Below are positions 36,281-43,981 of a stretch of 64,000 nt of DNA, one piece after another. The stretch's first letter is position 1. The number at the start of each line of letters is the position of its first letter. Below the pieces are notes generated by a model. The model made no database searches. It saw nothing but the letters and a program-made list of their open reading frames with translations, and had not been told where the DNA came from. This stretch comes from Muribaculaceae bacterium (GTDB lineage: Bacteria > Bacteroidota > Bacteroidia > Bacteroidales > Muribaculaceae): contig JAFYYI010000002.1 in the NCBI GenBank assembly GCA_017557665.1, positions 62,001-126,000 of the forward strand, written 5' to 3'. The position numbers and the translations under genes are program-made.

Positions 36281-36345
36281 TTTTCCACTTTTCCACTATT
36301 TTCACTTAATATATATAATAGTGAAAAAGGTGGAAAAGTGGAAAA
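36281..36345 (-). terminator. Long 9-mer-built hairpin after the ATPase gene
   Basis: Two 26-nt arms (36281-36306 and 36320-36345) match at 24 positions around a 13-nt AT loop. The arms are made of TTTTCCAC units. It begins 18 bp past the ATPase stop and could act as terminator or mRNA 3' protector; there is only a short T-run. Confidence 0.7.
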
Positions 36346-36362
36346 GGCTGAATGAGGGGTAA

Positions 36363-37418
36363 TTATAAAGATTGGAAGGTAAAATTACTGCCATCGCTGC
36401 TCGTCAGCAAGCCTTGTTCCTTCGCGCTGTTGAACAGTTGGTAGGCTCTGGTCTTGGCTATGCCCAACTGTCCTTGTAACAGGCTGAGCACATTACAGGT
36501 CGTGAGAGGCATGGTGAAGCCCTCAAAGCAGGGAGCCAGCTTCTCATGCAGTTTGGCCTTGTCTTCCTGCTTCTTCAGTTCCAATTGCAGCTGGCGGTCG
36601 GCCGCAGCATCCATGGGCACGGCATTCTCATCAAGCTTGAAACAGATGCCGTCGCAGTTGCGGTGGCGGCTGACGGGGTGTTTCACCTCAAACACGCTGT
36701 CGTGCTTCTCGACGGTGAACACGTCGCTGCACTTCTGATAAAGCATGGTACCCAAGTGGCCCTTCATGTTCTTGTCCAGGCTGCTCTTGTTCTGGTGCAT
36801 GACCACGACGATGCAGCAATTGCAGTTGTTGGCAAGCGTCGCCAGTTTGCTCACGATTTCCTGGCTCTCGGTAACGTCATTGTAGTTGTAGATCAAGTCG
36901 GCAACACCGTCGATGATGACCAGGTCAGGGTGCTCGTGCGTGACGGCACGGCAGATGACGTCATAGCGGGAAGCCTCCCTGTCGCTATAAATGTCCGCCG
37001 GCTGCAAGCAGGCCACCCTACAATCGTCGTGACGGCACGGGGGCGTCATCGTATCGATGGTTTTTTGGACACGCTTGGTGTCGTTACCCGACTGCTCCGT
37101 GTCAAAGAACAGCGCACGTCCTGCCTCCTGCAGGCTGCGACAATTGGCAAACACCGTGCTGCCCAAGAAGATGGCAGTCAAGATGTCACAGAAGAAGGTT
37201 TTACCGTTCTTCCACTTGGCGCTCACGGCCACGAGGTTGCCCTTGGGCATCGTGGGCACACCGCCAATCTCAATGAGATACTCGGGGTCGGGATAATCTA
37301 CGCCTCGTTCGATGAAATAAGGCTTCATGAACTCATCGTAGTCTTTATTCAAGATCTCCTCGGGGGAGAGTTCTGCTTGACGACGAATCTCGTCAATCAT
37401 GTCTGAATAGTAATTCAT
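36363..37418 (-). CDS. RepA/RecA-like AAA_25 ATPase
   Basis: A ~351-residue cytoplasmic ATPase with a RecA fold. The start at 37418 ('MNYYSDMIDEIRRQAEL') is preferred; an in-frame ATG at 37478 is possible. A variant Walker A ('SAKWKNGKTFF') is near residue 68, Walker B 'PDLVIIDGVADLIYN' near 163, and a sensor-like 'CCIVVVMHQNKS' near 197. The C-terminus looks like a winged helix ('LGIAKTRAYQLFNSAKEQG'). Such RepA-like ATPases belong to plasmid replication modules and integrative elements of Bacteroidales. None of the usual partners (integrase, primase, relaxase) is nearby, so it is an orphan, perhaps the remnant of an element. Confidence 0.82.
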   Translation of the reverse strand: MNYYSDMIDEIRRQAELSPEEILNKDYDEFMKPYFIERGVDYPDPEYLIEIGGVPTMPKGNLVAVSAKWKNGKTFFCDILTAIFLGSTVFANCRSLQEAGRALFFDTEQSGNDTKRVQKTIDTMTPPCRHDDCRVACLQPADIYSDREASRYDVICRAVTHEHPDLVIIDGVADLIYNYNDVTESQEIVSKLATLANNCNCCIVVVMHQNKSSLDKNMKGHLGTMLYQKCSDVFTVEKHDSVFEVKHPVSRHRNCDGICFKLDENAVPMDAAADRQLQLELKKQEDKAKLHEKLAPCFEGFTMPLTTCNVLSLLQGQLGIAKTRAYQLFNSAKEQGLLTSSDGSNFTFQSL

Positions 37419-37497
37419 GGTCTTAGATATTATAAAAGATTTATAAAAAGTTCTTGGCTGCTCGCCAGTCATCATCATCGACTGGAAATTGCCGCTG

Positions 37498-37530
37498 CAA
37501 AGTTACAACATGGAAACCCCGAAATCCAAA
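37498..37530 (-). promoter_or_regulatory. Promoter for the RepA-like ATPase gene
   Basis: The minus-strand TAACTTTG (37498-37505) and TTTG (37527-37530) are 21 bp apart. The start site should be near 37492, allowing either ATG (37478 or 37418). Confidence 0.65.
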
Positions 37531-37595
37531 TTTTTACCTAAAAAAGTTTGCAAAACACCAATTATTCAACGTTTGTTCATCGTCAATAATTGGGT

Positions 37596-37717
37596 ATTCC
37601 ACCATTTTCCACTTTTCCACACTTTCCACTATATACGTGCCTTTACACAATTTCCACTCTGGAGTGAACAACCCGTACCCATGTGAACGAGGTGGAAAAG
37701 GTGGAAACCGCTGGAAA
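37596..37717. repeat. 9-mer palindromic element B (right copy)
   Basis: The direct-repeat partner of element A: units TATTCCACC, TTTTCCACT, TTTCCACA, CTTTCCACT, then a ~45-nt middle and the 38-nt segment identical to element A (37680-37717). It lies upstream of the ATPase promoter. Confidence 0.85.
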
Positions 37718-37752
37718 ATACCCCACGAGACATCTACTATCGCCAGTAAAGT

Positions 37753-37951
37753 AAGGTCGAAGACCTTGACAAGGCCAGCGGCCTTGACTTGCGGTAAACC
37801 CAGGGCGCACAGGCCGAAGGTCTGTGTGGCCTGGGGAGAGAACACCCAAAAGATAGGGCCTCGAAGAGGGCCACACACACCAGGCTATGCCCCTGACCAT
37901 AACCCCCTTCAGGCGAGTAATTAATTTGTTTGATTTCTCGCGCGAAGCGCG
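37753..37951. other. Cluster of perfect hairpins with GAA loops
   Basis: In 200 bp: AAGGTC-GAA-GACCTT (37753-37767), CAAGGCC-AGC-GGCCTTG (37770-37786), a 37-nt hairpin whose tip is CC-GAA-GG (37799-37835), GGCCTC-GAA-GAGGGCC (37857-37872) and CGCGC-GAA-GCGCG (37939-37951). GTGTGGCC at ~37825 can also pair with GGCCACAC at ~37869. No gene is present. The region looks like a structured RNA or a cruciform-rich insertion site. Confidence 0.6.
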
Positions 37952-37999
37952 ATCATTGATAAAGACATGAGTTTTGCTTCACCCTCTATATGACAGAGG

Positions 38000-38030
38000 C
38001 ATCCGCACACCATCAGTCGGCATGCGGATG
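38000..38030 (-). terminator. Hairpin after the S41 peptidase gene
   Basis: CATCCGCA/TGCGGATG stem (38000-38007, 38023-38030) about 33 bp past the stop; no T-run, so weak. Confidence 0.4.
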
Positions 38031-38062
38031 TCTCTAATCTCTAATCTGCGAGCGCAGTGAGC

Positions 38063-41000
38063 CTAGTTCACTCCCAGGTCTTTGAGGGTGCGAGGTGCAG
38101 GAGTCTTGGGCATGGGCTGGCGATCCTTGAGTTGTTCAAGGATGACCTCGATGGCCTTGTCGAGCTGCTGGTCGATACCATTGAACTCCATCACGGGGTC
38201 GTTGTCGATGAGGATGTCAGGATCCACGCCATGGTTCTCGACAATCCAGTTGCCACGGGTGTCGTAGTTGGTGAAGAAGGGCACGCGGATGTCGGTACCG
38301 TCCATGTAGGGCAGGGAGCCGCTGATGCCCACAATACCACCCCAAGAACGGGTGCCGATGACGGGACCGAGCTTGTTCTCCTTGAAACTCCAGGGGAAGA
38401 GATCGCCGTCGCTGGCGCTGTACTTGTTCACCAGCAGCACCTTGGGGCCGACGAGCGTGCGCTCGGGCGTGGTGCCGTTGTAGTTGCTGCCGCGATACAT
38501 GGTCAAGCGGTAAGGCTGACGCAGCAGGCGCTCGATGACCATCGGCGAGATGTTGCCGCCGCCATTGCCACGGTCGTCAATGATCAGGGCTTCCTTATCG
38601 GTCTGTGCAAAGAAGTAGCGAGAGAACTCGCGCAGGCCCTCGGGACCCATGTCGGGGATATAGACGTAGCCCACACGGCCACCGGTCTTCTCGCTCACAT
38701 AGTCGATGTTGTGCTGTACCCACTCGTAGTGATAGAGCGGATACTCGTCCTGGATGGGCTTCACCACCACCTTGCGCTTGCCATTGATGGTCAGCTCGGT
38801 CATCACACCGGCCTTGTCACGCAAGAGGGTATAGATATTGTTCACGCCCTGGGTGCTCACACCGTCGACAGCGGTGATGACATCGCCCTCGTTGATGTTC
38901 ATGCCAGGCTCGGTAAGTGGTGAGCGCAACGACTCACGATCGGGAGCGCCACGCAGGATCTTGGTGATCTTGTAACCGTCGGCCACCTGCTCCAGTTCGG
39001 CACCCAGCATACCGATTTGGTGCTCATCGGCCATGATGTGGTCGCCGCCGTCAACATAGGCGTGACCCACGGCCAGCTCGCCAATCATGCCACCGATGAC
39101 GTAGGTCAAGTCGAGGCGGTTCTTGACGTAGGGCAGCAGGGCGGCATACTTGTCGTGCATCGCCTGCCAGTCCACACCGTGCATATTCTCGAGATAGAAG
39201 CCGTCGCGATAGGCGCGCCAGGCCTCGTTGAAGATCTGGTTCCACTCTTGCTCATAGTTGACGGTGGCCAGCATATCGTCGAGGTTCACGGCCTCACTCA
39301 GGTCGGCCTTGCGGGGTGTCAGTGGTGCCACATAGATATCGTCACCCTTGACAAAGAGGGCGGTCTTGCCATCGTGCGAGGCAATCATCATGGCTCGGTC
39401 GGCAACGACCTCGTCCTTCTGCTCCTCGAAGTCGAACACGTGCACGCTGCCATGACCGCTATACCACAGGTGGCTGCCGTCACACACGAAGCCACCATAG
39501 CCACCGGTGCCGATGGGCAGCTTCACAATACGGTCGGCAATGCCGTCGATGTCGATGCGGATGGCATTGGGGTCGGCTTGAGCCTTACCCTTGCTTTTGC
39601 TCTTCTTGTCCTTGGGGGCTTCGGCCTGGGCCTCCTTGGAGGCGTCATCGCCACCGCCCACCTGGTCGTCCTTGGGAAGGAAAGGCGAGGGGGTGTCCTT
39701 GGCAAGCATGACGAGGTAGATGCCTTCCATCTCACGGTAGGCAAAGTTCCACTCGATGCTGCTGTAGATGGGATTGAAATCGCGGGCCGAGGCAAAAATC
39801 AGGTACTTGCCGTCGGTGCTGAACTCCGGCGAATTGCTGTCATACCAGCGGTCGGTAACGGGATATTCCTTGCGCTCGGCAATGTTGTACAGGTAAACCA
39901 CGCTGTACTCGTTGGTGCCCTGGCGATAATAGGTCAGCCACTTGCCGTCGGGTGAGAAACTCGGAGTGGGGATTTCGCCCATCTCGTCGGTCAACAGGGT
40001 CTGCTTGGCCTGGGTCTTGACGTTGAGCAGCACCATGCGGTTCTTGCGGTCGGTATAGACAATCTGGCTGCCGTCGGGGCTCCAGGCGAAGTCACGGATA
40101 TAGGTGTCATTGTCCTTGGTCAGCTGAATGGCCTTGTCGCTGTCAACGGGGCGCATCCAGATTTCGGTCTCGCCGGTCTGGTCGCTGATGTAGGCGATGT
40201 TCTTGCCGTCGGGGCTCCACGCCGCGTCACGTTCGTGAACACCGGGCGTGTGGGTGATGTTGCGGGTCACACCGTGCTTGGCAGGAACGTCAAACACCTC
40301 ACCGCGGGCACTGATGGCGATGCGGCTGCCGTCGGGTGCCAGGCTGCCGCCACGCAGGTCGTCCTTCACCTTGCGCTGCTCCTCACGGGCGAAGTTGTTC
40401 TCGCTGTTGAGATAGACGGTAATCTTCTCGCTTTGCTTGGTCTTGGGATCGAGCACGTAGAGGTAGCCGCCGTTCTCAAACACGATTTTGCCACCGCCGC
40501 AGTTGGCAAACTTCACGTCATACTCGCTGAAGTCGGTCACCTTTTGGGTTGTGCGAGTCGACGTGTTATACACGAAGATGTTCATGCGGTTATCGCGGTC
40601 GCTCATGAAGTAAATCTCGTCGCCAATCCACATCGGGTCGATGTCCTGGGCTATGTTGTTGGTGATATTGGTCACCGTCTTGGCCTGGGTGTCATAGATC
40701 CAGATGTCGTCGGCCATACCGCCCTTGTAGTATTTCCACGTGCGGAACTCGCGGAAAACACGGTTATAGGCCATCTTGGTGCCGTCGGGACTGTAGGAGC
40801 AGAAACCGCCCTCGGGCAAGGGCAGCTGCTGGGGCATGCTGCCGTCGATGGGGGCACACCACAACTTGCCGTCGAAGCTGTCGCTGATGCGGTTGCGGTA
40901 GATGACGCCACGGCCGTCGGGGGTCCAGGTCATGGTGATGTTGTTGGGACCCATGCGGTCGCCCCAATCGTCACGTGGATTGGAGGCCGTGAAGGTGATG

Positions 41001-41299
41001 CGCTTGGGCTCGCCACCCTGCGAGGGCATGATGTAAACCTCGGTATTGCCGTCGTACTGACCCGTGAAGGCGATGGTCTGGCCATCGGGGGAGAAACGGG
41101 CAAAGGCCTCATAACCCTTGTGGGAGGTGAGTTTACGTGCCGTGCCACCGGTGATGGGCACCGTGTAGATGTCACCGGCATAGCTGAAAGCCACCTCGCT
41201 GCCGTTGGTGCCGGGGAAACGCAACAGGCGACCCTCATCGGCCTGGGCGTTCAAGGCCATGGCTGCCAGCGCAGCGATCAATAATAAATTTCTTTTCAT
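38063..41299 (-). CDS. Tricorn-like S41 peptidase
   Basis: A 1,078-residue exported serine protease (signal peptide ending 'ALNAQA'). The N-terminal ~550 residues are WD40/PD40-like propeller blades ('FARFSPDGQTIAFTGQYDG', 'AAWSPDGKNIAYISDQTGE', 'FSPDGKWLTYY') that filter or hold peptides. A low-complexity Lys/Ala linker (~555-580) leads to a second propeller part, a PDZ domain (~770-860; 'MNINEGDVITAVDGV') and the S41 catalytic domain with 'IIDDRGNGGGN' near 909 and the probable nucleophile Ser in 'GTRSWGGIVGIS' near 985. This is the domain order of tricorn protease. It likely degrades oligopeptides in the periplasm. Confidence 0.9.
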   Translation of the reverse strand: MKRNLLLIAALAAMALNAQADEGRLLRFPGTNGSEVAFSYAGDIYTVPITGGTARKLTSHKGYEAFARFSPDGQTIAFTGQYDGNTEVYIMPSQGGEPKRITFTASNPRDDWGDRMGPNNITMTWTPDGRGVIYRNRISDSFDGKLWCAPIDGSMPQQLPLPEGGFCSYSPDGTKMAYNRVFREFRTWKYYKGGMADDIWIYDTQAKTVTNITNNIAQDIDPMWIGDEIYFMSDRDNRMNIFVYNTSTRTTQKVTDFSEYDVKFANCGGGKIVFENGGYLYVLDPKTKQSEKITVYLNSENNFAREEQRKVKDDLRGGSLAPDGSRIAISARGEVFDVPAKHGVTRNITHTPGVHERDAAWSPDGKNIAYISDQTGETEIWMRPVDSDKAIQLTKDNDTYIRDFAWSPDGSQIVYTDRKNRMVLLNVKTQAKQTLLTDEMGEIPTPSFSPDGKWLTYYRQGTNEYSVVYLYNIAERKEYPVTDRWYDSNSPEFSTDGKYLIFASARDFNPIYSSIEWNFAYREMEGIYLVMLAKDTPSPFLPKDDQVGGGDDASKEAQAEAPKDKKSKSKGKAQADPNAIRIDIDGIADRIVKLPIGTGGYGGFVCDGSHLWYSGHGSVHVFDFEEQKDEVVADRAMMIASHDGKTALFVKGDDIYVAPLTPRKADLSEAVNLDDMLATVNYEQEWNQIFNEAWRAYRDGFYLENMHGVDWQAMHDKYAALLPYVKNRLDLTYVIGGMIGELAVGHAYVDGGDHIMADEHQIGMLGAELEQVADGYKITKILRGAPDRESLRSPLTEPGMNINEGDVITAVDGVSTQGVNNIYTLLRDKAGVMTELTINGKRKVVVKPIQDEYPLYHYEWVQHNIDYVSEKTGGRVGYVYIPDMGPEGLREFSRYFFAQTDKEALIIDDRGNGGGNISPMVIERLLRQPYRLTMYRGSNYNGTTPERTLVGPKVLLVNKYSASDGDLFPWSFKENKLGPVIGTRSWGGIVGISGSLPYMDGTDIRVPFFTNYDTRGNWIVENHGVDPDILIDNDPVMEFNGIDQQLDKAIEVILEQLKDRQPMPKTPAPRTLKDLGVN

Positions 41300-41353
41300 G
41301 TTTACGGTTAATATTAAGTTGGTTATGGTAAAATATCTTGTTTAAGCCTGCCG

Positions 41354-43513
41354 CTAGAGGCTGATGATTCTCACATGGACAGGCCGGCATGGCGTGAATG
41401 ACTTGGGAAGCCTCAACTGGCTGACGGTGATGACGTTGTCGCCCTTGAGGAGCTTCACCCTGATTTTATTGCTGTAGGCGAGACCATTCTGGTCAAGGGA
41501 GATGCCGTTGGCCATCACCAGCGTTCCCATGGGATGGGTGTTGGCCGACACCTTGCGCACGTCGAGGGTGCCCGTGGGTTCATAGGCGATGTCCATCAGA
41601 TAATCGCCGCCCTTGGCCACGCGCACGGTGATGGAGGCGGTGTCGCCCTCAACCTGGGGGAAGAAAGCGGCTTGTGGCGTCAGGTAGAAACTGGACTGAG
41701 GCTTGGACATGAACCCGTTAACATATTTACCGGCTATCAGTACCGAGAATTCGGTGTAGCCTTCGGTCTCGGGCAAGACGAACACCGAGTCCTTGAGTTC
41801 CCGCAATTCTCCGTTGACCGACAAGCGATAGGGCATATTGGGCTCAAAATCCACGATGCGGCCAGTGTCGTTACTCCACACGACGGTCGGCGTGAGGGGA
41901 AGGACGACTTCGTTCTTGTGAATTGTAACCTTCTGGGAATAGCTCTTGCCCTCCTTGAGCCTGATGACGATTTTGTGATGGCCCTTGATATCGTTGGACA
42001 GGAAGGCGCTCTCGAGGGGGTCGCCATTGTCGCTGATCGAGGCGATGTCATTTCCCGTGCCCTCGAGCGTGAAGTCGAGCACGGCATTGCGGTAGATGAA
42101 GCCCGTGAAGGTCTTTTTGCCTGGCATGCCGGCAGGAACCATAGGGTCAAACTCAATGCCCTCGGGCTTGAAATTCATACCCAGGAAAACGCGGATGATC
42201 ATCGCCACGTTGCTGGCGCCCGTGCCCAGCTCATCAATATTGACGTCTTTCAGATGAATTCCCCGGGACTGATACAGGGCTTGGGCACGATACAAGGCCC
42301 CAAGGCCGCGGCGCAATGCGTTCTCGTTGCCAGTATAGGCCGCGGCAAGATTCCACAGCGCTTGGGTCGTCGCCCAAGAGGAATTGGCAAAATAAGGCTC
42401 CAGGGGGTTGTTGGCAGGGTAGGTGACGTTGACGCCCTTGTCCGAGACCGGCGTGTTGGCTATGAGGTGCTCTGCACGCTCGTCATCGGCAATGCCCCAC
42501 AAGACACACATCGACTGGGACGTGTTGTCTGTGGTGGGAGACTGGTGAGGAAACGCCATCCCGTAGAGGAAAGATGAATAGAAGCCGTTATCCTCGTTCC
42601 ACAGCTGCTGGTTGATGGCGTCCTTGAGGCGCACGGCATCTTTGTCATAGGTGTTCTCCTCGTTCAACTCGTCACACATGTCACCCAAGATGGCATAAGC
42701 GTGGGCTGTCAGGATGTTATTGCCCAGCGACATGCAGGCAAACAAGTCGTTATAACCCATCCAGGTCATTCGCCTCAGACCCAGAGGCCTAGACGTTGTG
42801 TAGCCGGCACCATGAATCAAGCCTGTGTTGTGATTAAGCAACACCTTGTTGTTGATGCCCAAAGTCTTCTCGATAACGTGCTTGCTATAGGTCAGCCATT
42901 CACGGTCACCAGTGGATTTATAGACCTCCCAAGCCGCCGTAGCCCAACCGATGTGATCGCTGACGACAGGCCACTGGCCCTCACGCTGCATGATGATGCT
43001 GTCACGGTCGACCATCGACCGTAGCGTTGCCATCGACTCTTGAGGCTTCAGGCTGGCTAACGAGAGGTAAATGGAGCAATACAGGCGGCTGATATTGTGT
43101 GAGACATCAAATCGGCCAGAGCTGTTGATGCAATCTTCAATCCGATCGACTGACATGTTATACAACGCGTTTATCAAGGGTTGCTCACTCTTGTATTCAG
43201 GCATCTTGGCAGGACGGGGCTTGCGCATTCGCCAGGGAGCACCATGGACAAATATCACCTGGGCCGTGTCAATATAGCCGTACAGGCTGTCCAAACGTCC
43301 CATAGTGATATTGGTCTCGATTCGGTCGGGCGTGACAGCATAGGCGAAAACCGAGTCCTCGATGATGCTGTCACCTGTCAAAATGAACGTCTCGTTCTGG
43401 ACAATCACCTGATTACTCATGCCAGAGTTACTGCCGCAATTACAAAACAAGATACAGCTCACGACAAGCATCGCAAGCAGCATAGCAATAATTTGCGCCC
43501 TGTATTTCAACAT
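41354..43513 (-). CDS. (alpha/alpha)6-barrel glycosidase-like lipoprotein
   Basis: About 719 residues. The ATG at 43513 starts the signal 'MLKYRAQIIAMLLAMLVVSC'; the frame extends upstream only through the palindromic repeat. Residues ~140-500 look like a six-hairpin (MGH1/trehalase-like) glycosidase domain: 'WPVVSDHIGWATAAWEVYKS', 'LWNEDNGFYSSFLYG', 'PYFANSSWATTQALWNLA' and 'HLKDVNIDELGTGASNV'. The C-terminal ~220 residues are beta-rich. Acidic catalytic residues cannot be assigned with confidence, and the substrate is unknown. The start lies 9 bp from palindromic repeat copy 2, whose TATCTTTG box would give an almost leaderless mRNA. Confidence 0.72.
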   Translation of the reverse strand: MLKYRAQIIAMLLAMLVVSCILFCNCGSNSGMSNQVIVQNETFILTGDSIIEDSVFAYAVTPDRIETNITMGRLDSLYGYIDTAQVIFVHGAPWRMRKPRPAKMPEYKSEQPLINALYNMSVDRIEDCINSSGRFDVSHNISRLYCSIYLSLASLKPQESMATLRSMVDRDSIIMQREGQWPVVSDHIGWATAAWEVYKSTGDREWLTYSKHVIEKTLGINNKVLLNHNTGLIHGAGYTTSRPLGLRRMTWMGYNDLFACMSLGNNILTAHAYAILGDMCDELNEENTYDKDAVRLKDAINQQLWNEDNGFYSSFLYGMAFPHQSPTTDNTSQSMCVLWGIADDERAEHLIANTPVSDKGVNVTYPANNPLEPYFANSSWATTQALWNLAAAYTGNENALRRGLGALYRAQALYQSRGIHLKDVNIDELGTGASNVAMIIRVFLGMNFKPEGIEFDPMVPAGMPGKKTFTGFIYRNAVLDFTLEGTGNDIASISDNGDPLESAFLSNDIKGHHKIVIRLKEGKSYSQKVTIHKNEVVLPLTPTVVWSNDTGRIVDFEPNMPYRLSVNGELRELKDSVFVLPETEGYTEFSVLIAGKYVNGFMSKPQSSFYLTPQAAFFPQVEGDTASITVRVAKGGDYLMDIAYEPTGTLDVRKVSANTHPMGTLVMANGISLDQNGLAYSNKIRVKLLKGDNVITVSQLRLPKSFTPCRPVHVRIISL

Positions 43514-43521
43514 TTCATGGG

Positions 43522-43589
43522 CAAAGATAGTGCAAGGTGAGCGAAATGCCAAATTTATTTGAGCATTTCCGAACCGCAGCCTATCTTCG
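43522..43589. repeat. Palindromic dispersed repeat, copy 2, with divergent promoter boxes
   Basis: It is nearly identical to 18653-18720. On the minus strand TTTG (43550-43553), 20 bp, TATCTTTG (43522-43529) faces the glycosidase-like gene. On the plus strand TTTG (43558-43561), 20 bp, TATCTTCG (43582-43589) faces the small open frame at 43752. A half copy follows at 43602-43630. Confidence 0.85.
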
Positions 43590-43601
43590 CCGCCAAGCAA
43601 C

Positions 43602-43630
43602 GATAGTGCAAGTCGAGCGAAATGCCAAAA
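43602..43630. repeat. Half copy of the palindromic repeat
   Basis: GATAGTGCAAGTCGAGCGAA followed by ATGCCAAAA repeats the left arm only, in the same relative place as the degenerate second copy at 18740. Confidence 0.65.
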
Positions 43631-43751
43631 ATGTTGTCAGTTTTTGCGCCCTGCGAAGCGGTTTTTAGCAATAATTTGCACTTGGCACACTTATTGTTTA
43701 TTCCAAGACGAGTGTTTTATTATTAATAAGTTTATAAAGGAAAATAAGATT

Positions 43752-43871
43752 ATGAAGGAATCGCACGACAACACCCCAACCACAAAGGCTCGTCAGTTGC
43801 CTCCCCACGCTTATCACCCCAATCCCTCTTTTAGCATCTGCCGCAAGCCATATATCGCTATGCCCGAGTAA
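43752..43871 (+). CDS. Possible 39-residue small protein
   Basis: An open frame of 39 codons starting 'MKESHDNTPTTKARQL', with PPHAYHPNP and a lone Cys near the end ('SICRKPYIAMPE'). The upstream 30 nt are A-rich (AAAGGAAAATAAG), which favours initiation in Bacteroidetes. It is the only plus-strand frame between two minus-strand genes, lies ~160 bp downstream of the plus-facing half of palindromic repeat copy 2 and ends 10 bp before a strong hairpin. No signal peptide. It may be a real small gene or chance; no family recognised. Confidence 0.35.
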   Translation: MKESHDNTPTTKARQLPPHAYHPNPSFSICRKPYIAMPE

Positions 43872-43911
43872 AAAACAACTGTGGGTGACAATCTGACAGA
43901 CTGTCACCCAC
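43869..43911 (-). terminator. Strong intrinsic terminator of the NfnAB-like operon
   Basis: A perfect 10-bp stem GTGGGTGACA/TGTCACCCAC (43881-43890, 43902-43911) is followed on the minus strand by a run of T (43870-43875). Confidence 0.85.
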
Positions 43912-43921
43912 ATGGTATAAA

Positions 43922-43943
43922 CGGACGGACGGATGGACGGACG
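43922..43943. repeat. Tetranucleotide repeat (GGAC)n
   Basis: Five GGAC/GGAT units between the operon stop and its terminator, probably a simple microsatellite. Confidence 0.7.
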
Positions 43944-43981
43944 ATCAGCGAAAAACGCTAATCATCACACCTCTCGAGGCA

